Counted from the first letter of the stretch, positions 37,642-48,310 are shown. The stretch: 64,000 bases of DNA from an uncultured Flavobacteriaceae bacterium (GCA_905182575.1 CAJJCA010000006.1:1-64000), one strand, 5' to 3'. Notes: generated from the letters alone by a model not told the origin. Program-made: numbers and translations.

Positions 37642-37725
37642 AGAGGATTTAATCAGATTCGCATCAAGCTTTAAATTTTGTGTAAAATAAAATGAAAAGA
37701 ATACCTTTATATAAATATATCCCAA

Positions 37726-38996
37726 ATGAGATTTACAATTATTGGTCTTGGACTTCTCTTTTTATTTGTTTTCTATTCTTGCGAACCTGAGCAGACTTCT
37801 AGCGGTTTTCCGGATCTAGAATATCCATTGGTTGATGTGCCTAAAACGCCTATCGATTTCACAGATACAGAAACAACAACAAAAGCCCTTTGCATTAATG
37901 GTTTTGCAGGGGGGTATCCTTGTCTTGGATACGATTTAATGGCGCGGATCCCGCTCTCTAGATTTAAAAGTGCTGAAGCCAATGACAGTTGGGGTTGGAC
38001 AGATTCAGATACAGCCAAAGAATATGCCATCATTGGGCTAGATGACGGTACTGGTTTTGTAGACATATCCGACCCAATAAATCCAGTATATTTGGGGAAA
38101 CTTCCCACGGCGACTGAATCTAGTTCATGGCGAGACATAAAGGTCTACAAGAACCATGCTTATATCGTCAGTGAAGCCAAAGAACATGGCGTTCAAATTT
38201 TTGATTTAACAAAACTTCGTGGACTAGAATCTGAGCAAAACTTTACTTCAGATGGTGTTTTAAATACCGTCAATACGGCGCACAATATTTTTATAAATGA
38301 AGAAAGCGGCTTTGGTTATGTGGTCGGAACTAATCGTGAAAATGAATACGAAGGTGGCGTTTATTTTTTAGACTTAGCGGACCCACTAAATCCAGTTGTT
38401 GTTGGGGGTTATGGAGAACAGGGCTATACGCATGACGCCCAAGTAGTAAACTACAAAGGCCCTGATACTGATTATTTAGGAAAGGAAATTTACATTGGAT
38501 CAAATGAATCCAATCTTTTCCTCTTGATGTAACAGATAAAAAAAATCCAATCTTTATTGCTTCTGCCGTTTACCCAAACCTTGTCTATACCCACCAAGGG
38601 TGGTTTACAGAAGACCAACGTTTTTTGATCCTGGGTGATGAAGGAGATGAGTATACTTTTGGAGGAAGAACCCGTTCTCTGGTCTTTGACTTGGAGGACT
38701 TGGACAATCCTGTTTTACACTTTAGCTATATGGGCGCAACCAATGCCATTGACCACAATGGGTATGTCATCAATGATTTACTTTATTTGGCAAATTATAC
38801 CGCAGGAATAAGAGTCATTGACGTCAAAAACATTGAAAACAAACAAATGTCAGAGGTGGGATTTTTTGACACTTATCCAAAAGATAATTCAGGTATTTTT
38901 GCTGGAGTTTGGAATGTCTATCCGTTTTTTGAAAGCGGGGTGATCCTAATAAGTGATTTAAATAAGGGTTTATTTTTAGTTAAAAAATCAGAATAG
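37726..38996 (+). CDS. Choice-of-anchor B family (LVIVD-repeat-like) lipoprotein, frameshifted
   Basis: MRFTIIGLGLLFLFVFYSCEPE is a lipoprotein signal. The body reads FVDISDPINPVYLGKL, DIKVYKNHAYIVSEA, FLDLADPLNPVVVGGYG, THQGWFTEDQRFLILGDEGDE and YTAGIRVIDVKN. These repeats, with DPxNPxxxG units, match the choice-of-anchor B family of secreted beta-propeller-like proteins. The track splits it at 38532; one missing T near 38520 restores SNLFPLDVTDKKNPIF. It is surface or periplasmic; the role is unknown. It is about 420 residues in total. Confidence 0.8.
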
Positions 38997-39094
38997 TGTT
39001 TAGAAAAGTTATTATTTTAATCTAATATTTCTTTTACAAATTCAATGTTATCTATATTCCCAATTGGATAGTTCCAGTACCCTTTAAGGGAGAA

Positions 39095-40332
39095 TTGGCA
39101 TGGGTTAAAGTCTATGGAGGTAGTAATGAAGACATTGCAAAATCCATCATCAGTCTATCCGAAGGAGGTTTTGCAGTCATTGGAAACTCTAACAGTACAG
39201 ATGGAGATTTTTCTGAAAAAACGAGCACTGATCGTGATTTGTTTTTGATGAAATTGAAAGATGACGGTTCGCTTTTATGGAAAAAAATCTATGGAGGCTC
39301 GGGAGACGATCTCGGGAATTCACTTTTGCAAACTCCAGATGGCGGTTTTGTATTGTTGGGTTACAGAAGCAGTCATGACGGAGACGTCAACCCCACCAAA
39401 GGATTTCATGACAATTGGATTTTGAAAGTAGATAAATCAGGAAATATAGAATGGCAAAACACTTATGGGTTTGAAGGTCACGACCATGCATATAATGTGA
39501 TTTCAACTACTGATGGGGGTTATTTTTTCAATGGTTTTTTAGATGTTACCGCTTCTGGTGGTGAAGGGAACGACGGAAGAAGTGCCAGTAGAAACAGGCA
39601 TGGCGTTGGAGAGTTTTGGTGCCACAAGCTAGATCCAACGGCAACCTCGAATGGCGGCGCTATTTTGGAGGAACCAACAATGACAGATCCTACGATGCAC
39701 TTCAGACGACTGATGGGAATTTTTTGATGGTTGGAGTTTCAGAAAGTGATGATGTTGATATTTCTAATAACAAAGGAAGTTATGATGTCTGGGCAGTGAT
39801 GATCAATGAAGAAGGAGAAATGCTGTGGGAAAAATCTTTTGGCGGAGATTTAATTGATGAGGCTTCGGGAGTTATTGAAGATTTTGAAGGTAATTTTAAA
39901 ATTATCGGAAATAGTTTTAGTCAGGATCAAGACATTAAAAACCCCAAAGGAGAATCCGATGTTTTACAACTCACAATTGATAGCTCGGGAAATTTGATTC
40001 GGTCTTTAAACTTTGGTGGATCTGAATTTGATTTGGGAAAGTCATTGGTCGAAGGCTATGATGGATATTTGTTTTTAACGGGTTACTCAAGAAGTTCTGA
40101 TGGAGATTTTTCTTTAAATGCTGGAGAAAATGATATTTTTTTGATGCAAATTCATCCCAATGGTACCGTTATGAAATCCATTACATTGGGAGGGAATGGA
40201 GAGGATTTTGCAAATGATTTATTAAAAACAAAAAGCGGCAGTGTCTTGGTCGTGGGTCAGAGTAACAGTCTTGACAATCCCCTCATAAACAACAAAGGAA
40301 ACACAGATATTGTCATTGCTAAATGGGAATAG
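39095..40332 (+). CDS. Secreted repeat protein with YGG-DG beta-propeller-like repeats, frameshifted
   Basis: There are about seven repeats of roughly 50-55 residues, such as KVYGGSNEDIAKSI...GGFAVIGNSNSTDGDF, KKIYGGSGDDLGNSLLQTPDGGFVLLGY and RRYFGGTNNDRSYDALQTTDGNFLMVG. They resemble the repeat regions of large surface proteins in Bacteroidota. One missing A near 39632 joins the two ORFs (HKLDPNGNLEWRRYFGG). The first listed start is a TTG inside the first repeat, and no signal peptide is seen in frame, so the true N-terminus is probably lost to another frame change around 39025-39090. It lies after the choice-of-anchor B gene. The function is unknown. Confidence 0.65.
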
Positions 40333-40396
40333 ATTTTTAATAATTTCACTATCAATAGAATTGATAATTAATCTAAATAAATATAATCAAATTGGC

Positions 40397-40404
40397 TATA
40401 TTTG
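40397..40404 (+). promoter_or_regulatory. -7 promoter element of the SUF operon
   Basis: TATATTTG at 40397-40404 is a perfect TAnnTTTG, 27 bases before the sufA-like ATG. No closely spaced hairpin follows and the operon genes are compactly arranged, so it probably drives all the genes to DUF2480. Confidence 0.6.
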
Positions 40405-40431
40405 TAATGGTTATAAATAATTTATTATCTC

Positions 40432-40761
40432 ATGATCAAAGTTTCAAAAAGCGCTCGTAAAAAAGTCTCTCAATTAATGGAGGAAGACGGCTATAGCCCG
40501 GTACAAGATTTTGTTCGTGTTGGGGTTAAGAGTGGCGGATGTTCCGGACTTTCTTATGACCTCACTTTCGATAAATCTAAAGCCGAAGAAGACCGTCTTT
40601 TCGAAGACAATAAAGTCAAGATTTTAGTTGACAAAAAAAGCCTTTTGTACCTATTGGGGACTACGTTAGAATACTCAGGAGGATTAAACGGAAAAGGATT
40701 TGTATTTAACAATCCAAACGCACAGAGAACCTGTGGGTGCGGAGAAAGTTTTTCTTTGTAA
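40432..40761 (+). CDS. HesB/IscA-type iron-sulfur carrier (SufA-like)
   Basis: This 109-residue A-type carrier has the three conserved Cys: SGGCSGLSYDL and RTCGCGESFSL. These bind an Fe-S cluster or iron. It starts MIKVSKSARKKVSQLM. It is the first gene of the SUF operon, 18 bases before sufB, behind its own promoter. It probably hands clusters from SufBCD to apo-proteins. Confidence 0.92.
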   Translation: MIKVSKSARKKVSQLMEEDGYSPVQDFVRVGVKSGGCSGLSYDLTFDKSKAEEDRLFEDNKVKILVDKKSLLYLLGTTLEYSGGLNGKGFVFNNPNAQRTCGCGESFSL

Positions 40762-40779
40762 AAACAAAACAAAAAAAGG

Positions 40780-42226
40780 ATGGCTTATACTGAGGAAGAA
40801 CTCAAGAAAGAACTAGAGACCAAAGAATATGAATATGGTTTCTATACGGACATTGACTCCGAAACTTTTCCGATTGGATTAAGTGAAGAGATTGTCGAAA
40901 GAATATCTGCTAAAAAAAATGAGCCAGAATGGATGACCCAATGGCGTTTGGAAGCATTCCGAGCATGGAAAAAAATGGACGAACCCGATTGGGCAAACGT
41001 TCATTATAAAAAGCCGGACTTCCAAGCAATATCCTATTATTCGGCACCCTTAAAAAAAGATAAATACGAAAGTATTGATGAAGTTGATCCCGAACTACTC
41101 GCCACTTTTGAAAAGTTAGGGATTTCCTCTAGACGAGCAAAAGAAATTGGCAGGAGTTGCTGTGGATATCGTTGTAGACTCAGTTTCTGTAGCAACTACT
41201 TTTAAAAAGACGTTGGGCGAAAAAGGAATTATATTTTGCTCAATTTCAGAAGCGATTCAGGACCATCCTGAATTGGTGAAAAAGTACATTGGAAGTGTGG
41301 TTCCTGTTAAGGATAATTTTTATGCAGCGCTTAATTCGGCAGTATTCTCCGACGGTTCTTTCTGTTATATCCCAAAAGGAGTGCGTTGCCCGATGGAATT
41401 GTCCACTTATTTCAGGATAAATCAGGCCGGTACCGGACAATTTGAAAGAACTTTGGTTATCGCAGATGAATCGAGTTATGTAAGTTATCTTGAAGGGTGT
41501 ACTGCTCCTTCTAGAGATGAAAATCAGTTACATGCTGCTGTGGTAGAGCTCGTTGCTTTGGATCATTCCGAAATAAAATATTCAACCGTTCAGAACTGGT
41601 ACCCTGGCGGAAAAGATGGTGTTGGAGGGGTTTACAATTTTGTAACTAAAAGAGGTATTTGCCACACCCATTCTAAAATATCTTGGACGCAGGTTGAAAC
41701 AGGTTCAGCGGTTACTTGGAAATATCCTTCTTGTATACTCAAAGGGGATCATTCTACAGGAGAATTTTATTCTATCGCATTGACCAATAATTATCAACAA
41801 GCTGATACTGGAACCAAAATGATTCACCTTGGTAAAAACACAAAAAGTACAATCATTTCTAAAGGGATTTCTGCTGGGAAATCTCAGAATAGCTATAGAG
41901 GTTTAGTACAGGTGCATCCTCGCGCAACCAATGCTCGAAATTTTTCGCAGTGTGATTCCCTATTAATGGGGAATGATTGTGGTGCACACACTTTTCCTTA
42001 CATAGAGGTGAGAAACAACTCTGCTCAAATCGAGCACGAAGCGACTACTAGTAAAATCGGTGAAGACCAAGTTTTTTATTGCAACCAAAGAGGAATTGAT
42101 CCTGAAAAGGCAATTGCTTTGATTGTAAATGGTTTTAGTAAAGAAGTATTAAATAAGCTGCCCATGGAATTTGCCGTGGAAGCACAAAAATTATTAGAAA
42201 TCTCATTAGAGGGATCCGTAGGATAA
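40780..42226 (+). CDS. sufB: Fe-S assembly scaffold SufB, frameshifted
   Basis: About 480 residues, in ORFs 40780-41205 and 41147-42226. Removing one T near 41130 turns [12 protein letters not shown] into [14 protein letters not shown] and restores the frame. Later motifs are [58 protein letters not shown] and [21 protein letters not shown], typical of SufB with the cluster-binding Cys/Glu region. It forms the SufBC2D scaffold. As a key gene of an otherwise intact operon, the frame change is most likely an error. Confidence 0.94.
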
Positions 42227-42236
42227 ATCAAAAAGT

Positions 42237-42983
42237 ATGATCACAATTGAAAACCTTCATGCTCAAGTAGAAGGCAAAAAAATATTAAATGGAATTGATC
42301 TTGATGTAAAGCCAGGAGAAGTTCACGCAATCATGGGACCAAATGGTTCTGGAAAAAGCACACTTTCTTCTGTAATTGCAGGTCACCATGACTATGAAGT
42401 AACAGAAGGTACGATGCTGTTAGAAGGCGAAGACCTCTCCGAGATGAGTGCAGAAGAGCGCGCTCACAAAGGAATTTTTCTTTCCTTTCAATACCCAGTG
42501 GAAATCCCTGGCGTAAGTGTTACCAACTTTATCAAAACAGCCATCAATGCAAATCGAAAAGCGCATGGATTAGAAAACATGCCGGCGAATGAAATGCTTA
42601 AAAAAATTAGAGAAAAATCAGCATTACTTGAAATTGATTCTCGTTTTCTTTCACGTTCTTTAAATGAAGGTTTTTCAGGAGGAGAGAAAAAAAGAAATGA
42701 AATTTTTCAGATGGCCATGCTAGAGCCAAAGCTTTCAATACTTGATGAAACCGACTCTGGATTAGACATTGATGCCTTAAAAATTGTCGCCAATGGCGTC
42801 AATAAATTAAGGAGTAAAGACAATGCAATTGTTGTAATCACTCACTATCAAAGACTATTAGAATATATCGTCCCTGATTTTGTACACGTCATTTTTGACG
42901 GTAAAATTGTGAAATCGGGAACTAAAGATTTGGCACTAGAATTAGAAGCCAAAGGATATGATTGGATAAAAGAATTGGCATAA
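42237..42983 (+). CDS. sufC: Fe-S assembly ATPase SufC
   Basis: This 248-residue ABC-type ATPase has Walker [13 protein letters not shown], the Q-loop [12 protein letters not shown], the signature [15 protein letters not shown], Walker [16 protein letters not shown] and the H-loop VVITHYQR. The [10 protein letters not shown] signature and the DETDSGLD Walker B are SufC-specific. It powers SufB and SufD in cluster assembly. It starts 10 bases after sufB and is complete. Confidence 0.96.
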   Translation: MITIENLHAQVEGKKILNGIDLDVKPGEVHAIMGPNGSGKSTLSSVIAGHHDYEVTEGTMLLEGEDLSEMSAEERAHKGIFLSFQYPVEIPGVSVTNFIKTAINANRKAHGLENMPANEMLKKIREKSALLEIDSRFLSRSLNEGFSGGEKKRNEIFQMAMLEPKLSILDETDSGLDIDALKIVANGVNKLRSKDNAIVVITHYQRLLEYIVPDFVHVIFDGKIVKSGTKDLALELEAKGYDWIKELA

Positions 42984-42988
42984 TCTCT

Positions 42989-44306
42989 ATGGATTTTCAA
43001 GAAAAACTATTAGCATCACACATTGCGTTTGAAGAAGAAATTGATCTTACTGATCCCATTCATCAAGTGCGAATAGATTCCTTAAAGACTTTTGAGGAAA
43101 AAAGGTTTTCCTACAAAAAAAGATGAAGCTTGGAAATATACTTCTCTCAATACTTTAATTCGAAAGGATTATGCGTTGTTTCCAAAAGCGGAAACAAGCA
43201 TAGATTTACAAAAGGTCAAGAAATATTTTCTTTATGAGATCGACACCTACAAGGTGGTTTTTATTGATGGTGTTTACAGCCCATTTCTTTCAAATACAAC
43301 TCATGATGGATTGGATGTATGCTTAATGTCAGCGGCGCTTACAAAGGCAAAGTACAGAGATTTAATTAATACTTATTTTAATAAAATTGCCAACCAAGAG
43401 GACAGTCTCACTTCCTTAAACACCTCCTATACGCGAGAAGGAGCCTATGTTTATATTCCAAAAGGCACGGTGGCTGAAAAGCCAATTGAAATCATACATT
43501 TTTCTACAGGAGAAGAAAAATCACTTTGGTTGCAACCTAGGAATTTGATTGTTGTCGATCAAAATGCTCAGGTTCAAATTATAGAGCGCCATCAGAGCCT
43601 TAAGGAACACGATGTTGTTACCAACTCGGTTACTGAAATATATGCGCATCAGGATACCCTTCTTGATTATTACAAAATTCAGAATGATTTAACTTCTGCC
43701 GCTTTGATTGATAATACTTATATTTCTCAAGATAGAAACAGTAATGTTAAAGTACATACCTTTTCATTAGGCGGAAAATTGATTCGTAACAATCTCAATT
43801 TCCACCACAAAGGAGAGCATTGCGACTCGACGTTAAAAGGGATTACCATTCTTGAAGACAAACAACATGTCGATCACTTTACTTTAGTAGACCATTCTCA
43901 GCCCAATTGTGAAAGTCACCAAGATTACAAAGGCGTTTTTGCAGGAGAATCTAAAGGTGTTTTTAACGGAAAAATATTTGTTGATAGATTGGCACAAAAA
44001 ACAAATGCTTTCCAGCAGAATAACAACATTCTTTTGGATGATAAAGCTACAGTAAACACTAAGCCTCAGCTCGAAATATTCGCTGACGATGTCAAATGTT
44101 CTCATGGATGTACTGTGGGCCAACTAGACAATGATGCTTTATTCTATTTACGTTCTCGAGGGATTCCTGAGAAAGAAGCCAAAGCTTTGATGACTTATGC
44201 TTTTGCAAATAATGTATTGGAGAGTGTAGAAATTCCAATTCTTAAAAAAAGGATTAACCTTTTGATTGCTAAAAAATTAGGAGTTAATTTAGGATTAGGT
44301 TTATAA
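42989..44306 (+). CDS. sufD: Fe-S assembly protein SufD, frameshifted near the N-terminus
   Basis: The gene starts at the ATG 42989 (MDFQEKLLASHIAFEEEIDLTDP), six bases after sufC. An extra A in the run near 43098-43104 shifts the frame; without it FEEKGFPTKKDEAWKYTSLNTL is continuous with the track ORF at 43092. The C-terminal beta-helix core has CESHQDYKGVFAGESKGVFNGKIFVDRLAQKTNAFQQN and KCSHGCTVGQLDNDALFYLRSRGI, the SufD signature. It is about 438 residues, the normal length. It is the partner of SufB and SufC. Confidence 0.93.
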
Positions 44307-45521
44307 ATGATAGATGTAAAAAAAATAAGAAAAGACTTCCCCATTCTTGAGCGACAAGTAAATGGCTATCCTTTGGTTTATTTTGATAATGCAGCTACGT
44401 CTCAAACCCCAGTTCAAGTAATCGACACCATTGTTGATTATTATAAAAACTATAACGCAAATATCCACCGTGGGGTGCACAGCCTTAGTCAAGAAGCAAC
44501 GGATGCATATGAAGCGGCCAGACAAAAAATCCAGTCTCATTTTAATGCCGCTCACCCTTATGAGATTATTTTCACCTCAGGAACAACCCACAGCATCAAT
44601 ATTATTGCCAGTGGATATTCTGAGCTATTAAAAGCAGGAGACGAACTTCTTGTTTCTGCTTTAGAACACCACTCAAATATTGTTCCTTGGCAAATGCTTT
44701 GCGAGCGAACGGGTGCAATTCTGAAAGTGATTCCAATGGATGAGCAAGGTGTTTTAATCCTTGACGAACTAGATAAATTACTTTCTGATAAAACCAAACT
44801 GGTTTTTGTAAATCATGTTTCCAATGCGTTGGGAACGGTCAATCCCATTGCTGAAATCATTGAAAAAGTACATGCAGTAGGTGCTGAGGTTTTAGTTGAT
44901 GGTGCGCAAGCATCTCCACACATTCAAGCGGATGTTCAGTCCTTAAACGTCGATTATTATGTCACTTCTGCTCATAAACTGTGTGGCCCTACTGGAGTCG
45001 GTATGCTTTTCGGAAAACAAGTAGCATTGGAGAAACTACCACCCTATCAAGGAGGGGGAGAGATGATCGCTGAGGTTACTTTTGAAAAGACCACCTATGC
45101 CGGTTTGCCTCACAAATTTGAAGCAGGAACGCCAAACATTTCTGGTGTAATTGCTTTTGGAGCTGCCTTAGACTATATGAACAGTATTGGGATGGAAAAT
45201 ATAGCAGCCTATGAAGAAGAGTTACTGGTTCATGGAACCAAAGAACTTATGAAAATCCCGGGTTTAAAAATATATGGAGAGGCTGCTCATAAAACCGCAG
45301 TAATCTCTTTTAATGTTGGAGCGATTCATCCCTATGACATTGGAAGTATTCTAGACAAAATGGGGATCGCTGTCAGAACGGGACATCACTGCGCTCAACC
45401 GATAATGGATTTTTATAAAATCCCTGGAACAGTTCGAGCTTCCTTTTCTTTTTACAATACTTTCGAAGAAATTGATTTGATGGTTGTTGCCTTAAAAAAG
45501 GCGATTACCATGTTACAATAA
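44307..45521 (+). CDS. sufS: Cysteine desulfurase SufS
   Basis: This 404-residue PLP enzyme has YFDNAATSQTP near the start, LLVSALEHHSNIVPW, TSAHKLCGPTGVGMLFG with the PLP Lys, and RTGHHCAQPIMDFY with the catalytic Cys of the SufS group. It takes sulfur from cysteine and passes it to SufE. It starts directly after the sufD stop with no gap, so the two genes are coupled. Confidence 0.95.
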   Translation: MIDVKKIRKDFPILERQVNGYPLVYFDNAATSQTPVQVIDTIVDYYKNYNANIHRGVHSLSQEATDAYEAARQKIQSHFNAAHPYEIIFTSGTTHSINIIASGYSELLKAGDELLVSALEHHSNIVPWQMLCERTGAILKVIPMDEQGVLILDELDKLLSDKTKLVFVNHVSNALGTVNPIAEIIEKVHAVGAEVLVDGAQASPHIQADVQSLNVDYYVTSAHKLCGPTGVGMLFGKQVALEKLPPYQGGGEMIAEVTFEKTTYAGLPHKFEAGTPNISGVIAFGAALDYMNSIGMENIAAYEEELLVHGTKELMKIPGLKIYGEAAHKTAVISFNVGAIHPYDIGSILDKMGIAVRTGHHCAQPIMDFYKIPGTVRASFSFYNTFEEIDLMVVALKKAITMLQ

Positions 45522-45537
45522 ATTATTAATTTTGATT

Positions 45538-45963
45538 ATGGAGACGATTAAAGCAGTTCAAAACGATATTATAGAAGAGTTTTCAATGTTTGATGATTGG
45601 ATGCAGCGGTATGAATACATGATCGAATTGGGAAAATCCTTACCCCTGATTGCTTCTAAATTTAAGAGCGACGATTACATCATTAAAGGATGTCAAAGTA
45701 AGGTTTGGGTGCATGCTGATCTTCAGGGAACAAAATTGATATTTACGGCTGACAGTGATGCCATCATAACCAAAGGAATTATTGCAATTTTAATTCGTGC
45801 TTATTCTAACCAACATCCAGACGAGATTTTAAATGCAAATAATGATTTCATTGATAAAATTGGATTAAAGGAACACCTTTCCCCCACAAGAGCGAATGGT
45901 TTGGTCTCGATGATAAAACAAATGAAAATGTATGCCTTGGCATTCAAAACACAATTAAACTAA
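45538..45963 (+). CDS. sufE: Sulfur acceptor SufE
   Basis: The track begins at a TTG at 45532; the ATG at 45538 gives METIKAVQNDIIEEFSMFDDWMQRYEYMIELGKSLPLI, the usual SufE start. The active Cys is in YIIKGCQSKVWVHA. The protein has about 141 residues. It accepts persulfide sulfur from SufS and delivers it to SufB. It lies 16 bases after sufS and 10 bases before the sufT-like gene. Confidence 0.94.
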   Translation: METIKAVQNDIIEEFSMFDDWMQRYEYMIELGKSLPLIASKFKSDDYIIKGCQSKVWVHADLQGTKLIFTADSDAIITKGIIAILIRAYSNQHPDEILNANNDFIDKIGLKEHLSPTRANGLVSMIKQMKMYALAFKTQLN

Positions 45964-45973
45964 CATTAAAATT

Positions 45974-46300
45974 ATGTCAGAAGAAACAATCAGTACGACT
46001 GAATTAGGGGATAAAATTTTGTTAGTACTTAAAACCATTTATGACCCTGAAATTCCAGTAGATATATATGAGTTAGGATTAATCTATGACGTTTTTGTTA
46101 ACGAAGACTTTGATGTTAAAATATTAATGACTTTGACAACGCCCAATTGTCCTGTGGCCGAAACCTTACCCCGAGAAGTTGAGGAAAAGGTAAAATCACT
46201 CAATGAAGTCAAAGACGCTGAGGTTGAAATCACCTTCGATCCCCCTTGGACTAGAGAATTGATGAGTGAAGAGGCAAAATTAGAACTCGGATTTTTATAA
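45974..46300 (+). CDS. MIP18/DUF59 family Fe-S assembly protein (SufT-like)
   Basis: This 108-residue DUF59 protein reads LKTIYDPEIPVDIYELGLIYDVFVNED, MTLTTPNCPVAETLP, and FDPPWTRELMSEEAKLELGFL, the standard DUF59/SufT motifs. The conserved Cys in NCPVAE is present. Family members help mature Fe-S proteins. It lies in the SUF operon between sufE and the DUF2480 gene, separated from the latter by one base. Confidence 0.93.
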   Translation: MSEETISTTELGDKILLVLKTIYDPEIPVDIYELGLIYDVFVNEDFDVKILMTLTTPNCPVAETLPREVEEKVKSLNEVKDAEVEITFDPPWTRELMSEEAKLELGFL

Positions 46301-46301
46301 A

Positions 46302-46808
46302 ATGGCTGAGGATATTGTCAATAGAGTTGCTGAAAGTAAATTAATAACAATTGATCTTGAAGATTTTTATCCCAATGGGCAACGACATTTTTTTGACATA
46401 AGCCAGTGGCTAGATCAAGGGATTATTCTTAGAGAAAAAGATTTTAGACAGCAAGCCAAAAATCACAATTGGGAACAGTATCAGGACAGTTATGTTGCCA
46501 TTGGATGTACTACTGACGCAATCCTTCCTGCATGGGCATCACTTTTAATCGCGACACACCTTAATCTCATTGCAAAAGATGTTTTTTTAGGAGATAAATC
46601 TGATTTAGAAAACCATATTTTCCTTAAAGTGATTGAAGATTTAGACGTTTCTTCTTTTGAAGGTAAGCCCATTATTGTTAAAGGATGTAGTGAAAAACAA
46701 ATCCCCCAAAACGCTTATATTCAGTTGTTAGCAAAGCTGCAAGGGGTAGCCAAAAGTATTTTCTATGGGGAAGCCTGTTCTTCGGTTCCGCTTTGGAAAA
46801 AAAAGTAA
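46302..46808 (+). CDS. DUF2480 family protein, last gene of the SUF operon
   Basis: This 168-residue protein has NRVAESKLITIDLEDFYPNGQRHFFDISQWLDQGIILREKDFR and ends GEACSSVPLWKKK, matching the DUF2480 family of Bacteroidota. Cys occur at three spaced sites: VAIGCTTDAILP, IVKGCSEKQIPQ and GEACSSVPL. They might bind metal or a cluster, but this is inference. One base after sufT, it is clearly part of the SUF operon, so a role in Fe-S assembly or in sensing it is plausible. No biochemical function is known to me. Confidence 0.85.
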   Translation: MAEDIVNRVAESKLITIDLEDFYPNGQRHFFDISQWLDQGIILREKDFRQQAKNHNWEQYQDSYVAIGCTTDAILPAWASLLIATHLNLIAKDVFLGDKSDLENHIFLKVIEDLDVSSFEGKPIIVKGCSEKQIPQNAYIQLLAKLQGVAKSIFYGEACSSVPLWKKK

Positions 46809-46856
46809 TCTAATCGTTAATTTCAAAAGGATTATTTTAGAGAATAATTTTAGCCA

Positions 46857-48128
46857 TTGAAATCCAATAAGAAAGTTTTAATTTTTACTTATTACTGGCC
46901 TCCCTCCGGAGGATCGGGAGTTCAACGCTGGATGTATTTTGCCAAATATTTAAAAAAAATAGGCTTTAATAAAGGCGATAGAGCTTCCTATCCTGTTTGG
47001 GACGAAACCTTGTTGGAAGAAGTAGCAGACATTAGGGTAATCAAAACAACTACCCGCGAACCCTTGCGATGGTATTCTCTGCTTACTTCAGGAAACTCTC
47101 AAAAAGGATTGCCACAAGGAGAAGTAAAACGCCAGAGCTTGTTGGGAAAACTAGCCGCCTACATTCGCGGGAACTATTTTATCCCCGATGCTCGAAAAGG
47201 CTGGGTATCTTTTGCCGTAAAAGCAGCTCAAAAAGTATTAAAAGAAGAATCCATTTCCCATTTAATTTCGACGGGTCCTCCCCATTCTACACACTTGGTA
47301 GGACTTCAACTGAAAGCTCAATTTGACTTAAACTGGTGGGTCGATTTTCGTGATCCGTGGACAGAAATTTTTTATAGCAAGGATTTATATCGTTCTCAAA
47401 AAGCAATTCAAAAAGATGCGCTTTTGGAAAATAAAGTACTCCAAACTGCAGATGGCGTTTTGACCACTGTAGGTGGCGCACTTCACAATCAACTTAGCGT
47501 CAAAGCTCCGAATCAAAACTTTGTTTCTATACCCAACGGCTATGATGTCCAATTGATGCAAGAAGTTCAAGCAACAAAACCCAAGGAGGTATTCCATGTT
47601 GTTTACACGGGTTTATTGACCCAAAATCAAGCCTATGATTCGGTACTCCATGCTTTAAATAATATAGCCGATCAACAGGCTATCCGATTTTCTTTAGCCG
47701 GAAAGATCGCTCCAGAAATTATTTCAAACATTCGAGCTGCCCTTCCGAAAGTTGAGGTGGTTTATCAAGGTTATTTGTCCCATAAAGAAGCCATTGGTTT
47801 GATGAAAAGCGCGCATCTTTTGTTAAACTTTATTTTTACGGGGGCTCAAACTCAGATGATTTCTGGAAAATTACTAGAGTATATGGCGACTCATGTTCCT
47901 GTATTATCCATCGGTGATCCAAATTCAGAGGCAGGAAAATTTATTTCCAAGGGGTCTTTTGCCAAAATGTTGGATGCTAACGATCGAGATGGAATTCAAA
48001 CATTTGTCAGTCAGCTTGCTGCTAAAAAAGAAACACTACGAAATGACTTTCCAAACATTGAATCTTGGAGTCGAGAAGTCTTGACCCAGCGACTGGTAAA
48101 GGAAGTGTTTTTGGAGACTAAGTATTGA
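46857..48128 (+). CDS. Family 4 glycosyltransferase
   Basis: This protein of about 423 residues starts at a TTG (KSNKKVLIFTYYWPPSGGSGVQRWMYFAKYLKK). It has the N-terminal acceptor domain, STGPPHSTHLVG and WWVDFRDPWTEI. The C-terminal donor domain has VYTGLLTQNQAY, VVYQGYLSHKEAIGLMKSAHLLL and ISGKLLEYMATHVPVLSIG. It is typical of Bacteroidota GT4 enzymes acting in surface polysaccharide synthesis. Residues about 37-48 (FNKGDRASYPVWDE) are shorter than I expect, so an in-frame loss or a compensated indel is possible. It stands apart from the capsule genes at 1-7.7 kb. Donor and acceptor are unknown. Confidence 0.82.
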   Translation: MKSNKKVLIFTYYWPPSGGSGVQRWMYFAKYLKKIGFNKGDRASYPVWDETLLEEVADIRVIKTTTREPLRWYSLLTSGNSQKGLPQGEVKRQSLLGKLAAYIRGNYFIPDARKGWVSFAVKAAQKVLKEESISHLISTGPPHSTHLVGLQLKAQFDLNWWVDFRDPWTEIFYSKDLYRSQKAIQKDALLENKVLQTADGVLTTVGGALHNQLSVKAPNQNFVSIPNGYDVQLMQEVQATKPKEVFHVVYTGLLTQNQAYDSVLHALNNIADQQAIRFSLAGKIAPEIISNIRAALPKVEVVYQGYLSHKEAIGLMKSAHLLLNFIFTGAQTQMISGKLLEYMATHVPVLSIGDPNSEAGKFISKGSFAKMLDANDRDGIQTFVSQLAAKKETLRNDFPNIESWSREVLTQRLVKEVFLETKY

Positions 48129-48145
48129 TAGTTTAATTCCCTTTT

Positions 48146-48274
48146 TTAGGACACCAACCCCAATAAGGTGTCCAGTAATATTCCGAGGAGGATACAACTA
48201 ACAAAAAAGAGTGGTTTTGTTCTTTGAAAACATAATCCTAGACCAATACAAATTGAAACTAAAGTTCGTTTGTT
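48146..48274 (-). pseudogene. Hydrophobic 42-codon remnant, membrane-protein-like
   Basis: In the gap before nadD the minus strand is open and reads NKRTLVSICIGLGLCF...FFVSCILLGILLDTLLGLVS and TAA, two predicted helices. It has no start codon or promoter and is closed by TAG upstream. It looks like the end of a small permease gene, but I cannot name the family. Confidence 0.35.
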
Positions 48275-48310
48275 CTAGTTTTCTATTATCAAAATAAAAG
48301 GAACAACAAA

